DNA from: JASFHF01 sp050123335
Lineage (GTDB): Bacteria; Pseudomonadota; Gammaproteobacteria; UBA12402
DNA: 10,125 nt
Direction of reading: 5' to 3'
Assembly: GCA_050123335.1 (NCBI GenBank)
Contig: JASFHH010000056.1
Span: 1 to 10,125, forward strand
Part shown: positions 5,178 through 10,125 of the stretch, one piece after another
Layout: every line of letters starts with the position of its first letter
Numbering within the stretch: position 1 is the stretch's first letter
Translations under genes and position numbers: made by a program
The notes under the pieces: model-generated
Seen by the model: only the letters and a program-made list of their open reading frames with translations
Databases searched by the model: none
Told to the model about the DNA's origin: nothing

Positions 5178-6836
5178 TTAAACCAGCATTTCTTTTGCGT
5201 GCGCTAACGCCTGCTCGGTAATATTAATCCCGCCTATCATGCGCGCTAACTCTTTGATTTTGGCTTGTTTGCTCAAATAACCGATAGTTACTTTTGTTGT
5301 ATTTGCGCAGCTTGTTTTTCCCACTAACAAATGAGAATGAGCAAAAGCCGCCACTTGTGCCTGGTGAGTAATACATATAGCTTGTGTAGAATCGCCTAAT
5401 TTTCGCAACAATTTCCCAACAATTTCGGCAGTAGCCCCGCCAATACCAACATCAACTTCATCAAAAATTAAAACAGGTGTCGCGCTTTTTTGTGCCGTTA
5501 CTACCTGAATAGCCAAACTAATTCGTGATAATTCTCCTCCCGATGCAACTTTATTTAATGGACATAAAGGCTGCCCAGGATTCGCACTCACCAAAAATGT
5601 AATGGCTTCACAACCAAAAGAGGCGGGCTTTGCGCTCAAATCTTCAAATTCGATTGCAAATCTACCACCGCGCATCCCAAGCTGCTGCATGTTTTCTGAC
5701 ACAAGAAGACTCAACTTTTTCGCATATTTTTTGCGGCTTGCAGAAAGTTTTTTTGCAAGCACGAAATATTCTTTTTCAGATGTTGTGATTTTCTCTTGCA
5801 AACCTTCCAGTAATTTATCTTTATTTTCAAGCGTTACAAATTCCTGCTGCATTTTTTCATACAGCTCAATTAAATCTTCCGCTTTTACCCGATGTTTGCG
5901 CGCAACATCTTCAATTTTTGCTAAACGGCTTTCAACCTCTTGTAATCTTGCTGGATTTAACTCCACCGAATCTAAATAATGCTTAATTTCACTTATAGAT
6001 TCTTCAATTTCCACAACTGCACCATCTAATAACTTAGAAGCACCTTGTATTTGCGGGGCAATATTTTTGATTTTTTCTAATGAAAAATTCGCCTGATGCA
6101 AAAGTTCCAAAACATTAATTTCATTACCTTCAGATAATAAAGTTAAAACTGTTTGGCAATTATTTAATAACTCATCAGCGTTCGCTAATTTTTTATGTTC
6201 TTGATGCAGTAGTTCAATTTCATTTTCTTTTAAATCAAGCTCAGCAAGTTCTTTAATTTGATAATTCAAAAATTCCGCACGCGCAGTTGCATCAACCGAA
6301 GACTGTTGCACCTGCTCATATTCCTTTTTATATCCCTGCCATGCAAAAAACATCTCTTTAACTTTGTGAATTAAATTACTATGACCAACAAAATTGTCTA
6401 ATAAAGTCCGTTGAATTTCTCGTTTTAATAAAGCGTGGAACTCATGTTGTCCATGAATACTAATTAAATTTTCGGTGATTTTACGCAATGATTGTAATGT
6501 TGTCGGAATATCGTTAACAAAACTTTTAGAACGACCATCTTTAGAAATAGTGCGCCGAATTATACATTCATCCGCATGATCTAACTCTAATTCTTTCAAA
6601 CAATTTCGTGCTCCCAAATTTTCTGCAAGATCAAATGAGATTGAAATATCTGCTCTATCTGTACCATGCCTAATCATGTCGGCTGATGCACGCGCCCCCA
6701 AAGCCAATTCAACCGCATCAACAATTATTGATTTTCCCGCACCAGTTTCCCCAGTCAATACAGTTGTTCCATTAGACAAATCTAAATTCAGTTGATCAAT
6801 GATTGCAAAATTTTTTATGTTTATATTGGTAAGCAT
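5178..6836 (-). CDS. recN: DNA repair protein RecN
   Basis: Cytosolic SMC-like ATPase used in double-strand-break repair; 552 residues, the usual RecN length. It has an N-terminal Walker A GETGAGKS (29-36), a long coiled-coil middle (about 155-375) and a C-terminal ATPase half. The latter carries the ABC signature SGGELS (432-437), Walker B VLIFDE with Asp459-Glu460, the D-loop region VDVGIGG (461-467) and the switch histidine THQAQVAAFA (His491). GGATAG lies 8 nt before the ATG, a modest Shine-Dalgarno. It lies 111 bp downstream of nadK, with a palindromic repeat in the gap. I see no LexA-type CTGT-N8-ACAG site upstream, so SOS control of the E. coli kind is not evident. No terminator is visible before the next gene's promoter. 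Confidence 0.96.
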   Translation of the reverse strand: MLTNINIKNFAIIDQLNLDLSNGTTVLTGETGAGKSIIVDAVELALGARASADMIRHGTDRADISISFDLAENLGARNCLKELELDHADECIIRRTISKDGRSKSFVNDIPTTLQSLRKITENLISIHGQHEFHALLKREIQRTLLDNFVGHSNLIHKVKEMFFAWQGYKKEYEQVQQSSVDATARAEFLNYQIKELAELDLKENEIELLHQEHKKLANADELLNNCQTVLTLLSEGNEINVLELLHQANFSLEKIKNIAPQIQGASKLLDGAVVEIEESISEIKHYLDSVELNPARLQEVESRLAKIEDVARKHRVKAEDLIELYEKMQQEFVTLENKDKLLEGLQEKITTSEKEYFVLAKKLSASRKKYAKKLSLLVSENMQQLGMRGGRFAIEFEDLSAKPASFGCEAITFLVSANPGQPLCPLNKVASGGELSRISLAIQVVTAQKSATPVLIFDEVDVGIGGATAEIVGKLLRKLGDSTQAICITHQAQVAAFAHSHLLVGKTSCANTTKVTIGYLSKQAKIKELARMIGGINITEQALAHAKEMLV

Positions 6837-6860
6837 GTTTCTGCTATCCCGATTTTCTTG

Positions 6861-6954
6861 CTTTAGTCAAATAGTATTTGTCATCCCGGAAATCGGCCGC
6901 AAGGCCGATTATCCGGGATCTCATCATGACACCACGATCTTTTTACTTTAGTCA
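6861..6954. repeat. REP-like palindrome bounded by 9-bp direct repeats
   Basis: The core 6883-6919 folds as ATCCCGGAAATCGGCC, a GCAA loop, then the complementary arm with a single bulged base (6911). An outer TGTCAT (6879-6884) and ATGACA (6926-6931) add further symmetry. The direct repeat CTTTAGTCA occurs at 6861-6869 and 6946-6954, flanking the palindrome like a target-site duplication; the second copy overlaps the nadK stop. Palindromes of the style GTCATCCCGG...CCGGGAT are common intergenic repeats in proteobacteria. It could also slow or stop transcription between nadK and recN. Confidence 0.6.
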
Positions 6955-7832
6955 GTTATTTTTTTACCCCAATATAACTTACTGCGCAAGGTTTCAAAAT
7001 AATCGTAATCCATTGGATGAATCAAACGCAAATTATCTGACATTTTTTCCACACAAATACATTCACCAGGATTGATTTTGATGTACGGATTACCATCGCA
7101 GCTAAATCGAGGAGGGGTTAAAGTACTTTCAGAAATACAAATTTCAATTTTACTACCTGCATCAATAACGATTGGACGACTACTCAACGTATGCGGAAAC
7201 ATCGGCACTAACACGACTGCATGCAAAATAGGATTTAAAATCGGGCCTCCACCTGATAATGCATAAGCTGTGGAACCAGTTGGCGTTGCAACAATCAATC
7301 CATCTGAACGCATACTGCACATAAATTTTTTATCAATATAAATTTCAAATTCAATCATTTGTGCTGTCGCGCCTGAGGTTAACACAAAATCGTTTAATGC
7401 AACATGAAGATTAGCTTGTTCTTCATTCTTAACACCAGCGGTTAATAAAAACCGCCTTTCTTCCTTAAATTCTCCACGCAAAATTGCACCAATTTTTTCA
7501 TCAATCTCATTGGGTTTAATGTCCGTCAAAAAACCAAGCCGACCACGATTAATTCCCACAATTGGAACATTATTTAATACTGCAATATGCGCAGCATTCA
7601 GCATGCAACCATCACCACCAACTACAATTAATAAATCACATTTGGTACCGAGCTTATCGTACGTTATAACAGGCAAATCGTGTTTAGTTTGCAATAATTT
7701 TGCAGTAGCTCCTTCAAGAAAAATATTTGCTTTTTTCGCGCGCAAAAAATCAATTAATGCTAGAATTGTATCCGCTACACCAGCAGTATGCTGCTTGCCC
7801 ATAATGCCGATGTTGTTAAATTTTAGTTCCAT
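6948..7832 (-). CDS. nadK: NAD kinase
   Basis: Cytosolic enzyme that phosphorylates NAD to NADP; 294 residues, essentially the E. coli length (292). Key motifs: VGGDGCML (71-78) with the catalytic GGDG at 72-75; GINRGRLGFLTD (93-104); LNDFVL (146-151), where many family members have NE; RSDGLI (175-180); the glycine-rich TPTGSTAYALSGGGP (183-197); VPMFPHTLSSRP (209-220); and the C-terminal LIHPMDYDYFETLRSKL (270-286). The ATG at 7832 is supported by the N-terminus FNNIGIMGK, which aligns with E. coli FKCIGIVG. No Shine-Dalgarno precedes it, and a good -10 box lies only 6 nt upstream, so the transcript may be leaderless. recN follows 111 bp downstream. Confidence 0.96.
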   Translation of the reverse strand: MELKFNNIGIMGKQHTAGVADTILALIDFLRAKKANIFLEGATAKLLQTKHDLPVITYDKLGTKCDLLIVVGGDGCMLNAAHIAVLNNVPIVGINRGRLGFLTDIKPNEIDEKIGAILRGEFKEERRFLLTAGVKNEEQANLHVALNDFVLTSGATAQMIEFEIYIDKKFMCSMRSDGLIVATPTGSTAYALSGGGPILNPILHAVVLVPMFPHTLSSRPIVIDAGSKIEICISESTLTPPRFSCDGNPYIKINPGECICVEKMSDNLRLIHPMDYDYFETLRSKLYWGKKITD

Positions 7833-7838
7833 GTTGAA

Positions 7839-7867
7839 ATCATACCTTAATTGTAACTATTAGCCAA
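7839..7867 (-). promoter_or_regulatory. nadK promoter, possibly giving a leaderless message
   Basis: On the minus strand TTGGCT (-35, 7862-7867, 4 of 6), a 17-bp spacer and TATGAT (-10, 7839-7844, 5 of 6). The -10 ends 6 nt before the nadK ATG, so initiation would fall at or next to the start codon. Confidence 0.55.
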
Positions 7868-7875
7868 ATTTTTAC

Positions 7876-8001
7876 ATGGCAATTATAAGAGGTTTTGGGT
7901 AATTATTTTCGACGACTAGCACCCAGGGATGGAAGTGCGGGAGGCACATGGATGTGCCAGGGAGGAGAAAATAGTTACCCAAAACCTCTTATAATTCCCA
8001 T
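7876..8001. repeat. 126-bp long inverted-repeat element (MITE-like)
   Basis: Outer arms 7881-7902 and 7975-7996 are perfect 22-bp inverted repeats (they contain AGAGGTTTTGGGTAA and its complement). Pairing continues inward to 7910/7967 with one T-G pair, and outward as ATGG (7876-7879) with CCAT (7998-8001) past one mismatch. The total is a stem of about 35 bp. The loop (7911-7966) is clearly richer in G+C than the surroundings. It holds a second hairpin, GGCACA-TGGA-TGTGCC (7943-7958), and a repeated CCAGGGA (7923, 7957). No coding sequence is inside. It starts 13 bp past the kinase stop, so it may also end that transcript. No clear target duplication is visible. Confidence 0.75.
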
Positions 8002-8014
8002 ATCAAAAATTGAA

Positions 8015-9286
8015 TCATGCTTCCAATGGTAAAGTAACTATTACCTTAAAACCACCACCGGGAAGATTCATCAAGACAATCTCTCCATTGTGCGCAATAA
8101 TTGTATCTCGCGCAATGGTTAAACCCAAACCTGTACCACCAGTTTCACGTGAACGCGACTGGTCTACCCGATAAAAAGGTTCAAAAACCTTCAATAAATC
8201 TGCTTCTGGAATGCCCGGACCATTATCACTAATCTCAATTGTTATCAAATGGTCTTTTCGTTTTAAAACAACTTCCGCCTGCTTGCCATATTTCACTGCG
8301 TTGTTAATCAAATTAGCAAACGCTCGTTTTAAAGTACCAATACACCCAAAAAATGGCAAGCGAGTAATGGAGCTTTGATAACTTACATCAAAACCAGCAT
8401 CAATTAAGTCATCACATAAAGATTCCAATAATGCATTCAAATCAAATTTTTCTAAAACTTCATTGCATGCATCTTCGCGCGCGAATAACAAAACAGAAGT
8501 AATCATATCTTCCATTTCTTGTAAATCAGCAATCATCTTATCATGCTGTGCTGCATCCTCAAACGATTCAGCACGTAATTTCAAGCGCGTAATTGGAGTT
8601 CGCAAATCATGCGAAATCGCCGCCAACATCTGAGTACGATCATTAATCATTTTTCTAATCCGTGTTTGCACCTGATTAAAAGCGTCAATAACCTCATTAA
8701 TTTCCGGATTATTTGTTTTCGCTAATAGCGGTATGTTAATATCCACTCCTAAATGCTTAGCCGCTTTAGCAACATCACTTAATGGTACTGCTAAACGTTT
8801 AACCGCCCAAGCGCACAATAAAATAACTAACGCAATTAAAATAATTGCCAACAAACCAAACCCGGCGAATGCCCACCAAAGATGATGTCGCGACGGTATA
8901 ATAATTATATTCAGCCATTTCCCATTTTCTAATTTCAATGCAATCCTGTGGCTTTTAGGGTGTGCTCTAAACCATTGAATGATTTGTACCTCTGTTGGTT
9001 TTAAAAATTGTTGTGCCTTTTTTGCTGGATGATCTGCAAGATGCGCCCGCATCCTTTGACTATCAGTTAATTTAATTAATCGCGGCTTTTTGTCTTTAAA
9101 ACTAAGTTTAACGCGATCATAAATCTGGACAACTTTATGAATTTTTTGTGTGAAATCAGGTTGATGCCGCTGCGCAATTTGCCAAATTGCATTTGAAACA
9201 AATAATGCCGCCAGCAAAATAATAATAAAACCAAAAAATAAAATCAAAAAGGTTTGCCATGCGGTTTTGCTTGGAAAAATTTTCAT
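8015..9286 (-). CDS. EnvZ-type sensor histidine kinase
   Basis: Inner-membrane sensor of 423 residues that autophosphorylates on histidine and passes the phosphate to the regulator encoded just upstream. It has TM1 at about 12-34, a periplasmic region at about 35-136, TM2 at about 137-163 and HAMP at about 160-212. The H-box AISHDLRTPITRL carries His226. It also has the N-box NLINNAVKYG (325-334), G1 DNGPGIP (354-360), the F-box FEPFYRVDQSRSR (368-380) and G2 GGTGLGL (383-389), so it is complete and should be active. The predicted periplasmic segment is notably rich in Lys, Arg and His, which could bear on ligand or pH sensing (inference). Its ATG overlaps the regulator's stop as ATGA. The closest familiar relative is EnvZ; the stimulus is unknown. 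Confidence 0.93.
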   Translation of the reverse strand: MKIFPSKTAWQTFLILFFGFIIILLAALFVSNAIWQIAQRHQPDFTQKIHKVVQIYDRVKLSFKDKKPRLIKLTDSQRMRAHLADHPAKKAQQFLKPTEVQIIQWFRAHPKSHRIALKLENGKWLNIIIIPSRHHLWWAFAGFGLLAIILIALVILLCAWAVKRLAVPLSDVAKAAKHLGVDINIPLLAKTNNPEINEVIDAFNQVQTRIRKMINDRTQMLAAISHDLRTPITRLKLRAESFEDAAQHDKMIADLQEMEDMITSVLLFAREDACNEVLEKFDLNALLESLCDDLIDAGFDVSYQSSITRLPFFGCIGTLKRAFANLINNAVKYGKQAEVVLKRKDHLITIEISDNGPGIPEADLLKVFEPFYRVDQSRSRETGGTGLGLTIARDTIIAHNGEIVLMNLPGGGFKVIVTLPLEA

Positions 9287-10005
9287 AAAATTTCTACCTT
9301 CGGAGTAAACTCATAACCACCGCCGCGTACGGTAATAATAATTTGTGGGTTTTTTACATCGCTTTCGATTTTTTTACGCAATCGTCCAACCTGCACATCA
9401 ATCGCACGATCAAATGGGGTACCTTCTTTTTCTTTAGTTAAATCTAATAACTGATCACGACTTAAAACACGTTGCGGATGCTTAATAAAAGTTAATAAAA
9501 GCTCATATTCGCCGGCACTTAATGGAACGGTTAAACCATCAGGCGCGATTAAATGACGCTTGTTGCAATCTAAAACCCAATCTAAAAATCTAAATTTTGG
9601 CATCTGCTTTAAGGTTGGTTCCGCACTTAATTCTCCGCGTGTGCGACGTAGCAAGGCTTCAATTCGAGCCAAAAGTTCTTTAGGATTAAAAGGTTTTGGC
9701 AAATAATCATCAGCTCCCATTTTAAGCCCAACAATACGATCAGTTTCATCACCCATCGCACTTAAAATAATAATTGGTGTTGCTAGTTGCTTCCTTATTT
9801 GGCGACACAAAGTAATCCCGTCTTCACCTGGCATCATTACATCGAGGATAATTAAATCAACAGTTTTCTCTTTAAGCGTGCGGCGCATCTGCACACCATC
9901 ATGCGCAGTAAACACCTGATAACCGTGTTTGCCAAGAAACCCTTCCAGTAAATCACAAATCTGCTGGTCATCATCAACAACTAGTATGCGTGGTTTTTGA
10001 CTCAT
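9283..10005 (-). CDS. OmpR-family response regulator
   Basis: Cytosolic two-component DNA-binding regulator of 240 residues (E. coli OmpR has 239). The receiver domain (about 5-118) has the acidic pocket Asp11-Asp12, phosphoacceptor Asp55 in ILDVMMPGEDG, Ser82 and Lys104 in LPKPFNPKELLARI, a stretch very like OmpR. The winged-helix domain (about 135-236) includes PLSAGEYELL (161-170), LSRDQLLDL (181-189), IDVQVGRLRKKIE (202-214) and the wing TVRGGGYEF (225-233). It is the first gene of a two-gene operon with the kinase, with a 4-nt overlap. No good Shine-Dalgarno precedes the ATG; AGG is about 13 nt away. The outer-membrane protein genes in this window are plausible targets, but nothing here proves it. 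Confidence 0.94.
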   Translation of the reverse strand: MSQKPRILVVDDDQQICDLLEGFLGKHGYQVFTAHDGVQMRRTLKEKTVDLIILDVMMPGEDGITLCRQIRKQLATPIIILSAMGDETDRIVGLKMGADDYLPKPFNPKELLARIEALLRRTRGELSAEPTLKQMPKFRFLDWVLDCNKRHLIAPDGLTVPLSAGEYELLLTFIKHPQRVLSRDQLLDLTKEKEGTPFDRAIDVQVGRLRKKIESDVKNPQIIITVRGGGYEFTPKVEIL

Positions 10006-10096
10006 ATGCTAATTGTAACCTAATTTTATACCCATATATGGACCCAACCAGTATTACAAGTAAAAAACGTTTTAAACAAACAAAAAGTAGACTGCA

Positions 10097-10119
10097 TTCA
10101 TATATCCGACCTATATGAA
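10097..10119. promoter_or_regulatory. inverted repeat upstream of the two-component operon
   Basis: TTCATATA (10097-10104) and TATATGAA (10112-10119) form a perfect 8-bp inverted repeat with a 7-bp gap, 92 bp upstream of the regulator ATG. Closer in are two 10-bp palindromes, AAAACGTTTT (10065-10074 region) and CCATATATGG (10032-10041). These are operator-like, but no regulator can be named. A TATAAA (minus strand, about 10024-10029) may be the -10 box, without a convincing -35. Confidence 0.35.
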
Positions 10120-10125
10120 GCTAAT

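Noticed and set aside
5602..5979. 125-codon plus-strand frame inside recN
   Set aside because: Antisense to the conserved RecN coiled coil; Ser/Phe-rich composition is typical of a shadow frame.
6837..6947. LexA (SOS) box before recN
   Set aside because: No CTGT-N8-ACAG-like sequence was found in the spacer; only the REP-like palindrome and weak promoter-like hexamers are present.
7510..7863. 117-codon plus-strand frame opposite nadK
   Set aside because: Antisense to the catalytic part of NAD kinase, with no supporting signals.
10006..10074. Promoter of the two-component operon (TTGTTT-17-TAATAC, or TATAAA alone)
   Set aside because: The first has a poor -10 box and the second lacks a -35 at a sensible distance, so neither was called as a feature.

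Overview
The window is about 10.1 kb of AT-rich DNA in which every convincing gene lies on the minus strand. The genes point to an AT-rich gammaproteobacterium, possibly of the Legionella/Coxiella/Rickettsiella kind. The grounds are the BamE lipoprotein, the EnvZ/OmpR-type pair, small outer-membrane beta-barrels, and a nadK-recN-bamE order that also occurs in E. coli. The placement below class level is inference from base composition and protein style.

In the direction of transcription (high to low coordinates) the layout is as follows. (1) An OmpR-like response regulator and an EnvZ-like sensor kinase overlap by 4 nt. (2) A 126-bp near-perfect palindromic element follows the kinase stop. (3) nadK comes next, with a promoter so close to its ATG that the message may be leaderless. 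(4) A REP-like palindrome lies between 9-bp direct repeats. (5) recN follows. (6) Three 22-bp tandem repeats abut the promoter of a small outer-membrane protein gene. (7) That gene and a tandem paralogue each carry their own promoter, about 80-nt leader and rho-independent terminator. (8) bamE and a P-type cation ATPase form an operon separated by 5 bp. (9) A 55-bp palindrome lies just past the ATPase stop.

Functionally the window is envelope-centred: a membrane sensor/regulator pair, two outer-membrane barrels, a subunit of the machine that inserts such barrels (BamE), and an inner-membrane ion pump. NAD kinase and the repair ATPase RecN are housekeeping genes. The outer-membrane pair sits exactly at the recN/bamE junction and looks like a lineage-specific insertion followed by duplication.

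The most interesting part is regulatory. The two barrel paralogues share a TTGCTT-17-TAYACT promoter, a palindrome at the expected transcript start, a second leader hairpin and an AATGGTTAACCTTAAA block before the Shine-Dalgarno. Only the upstream copy has the 22-bp repeat array. No clearly new enzymatic system is visible.
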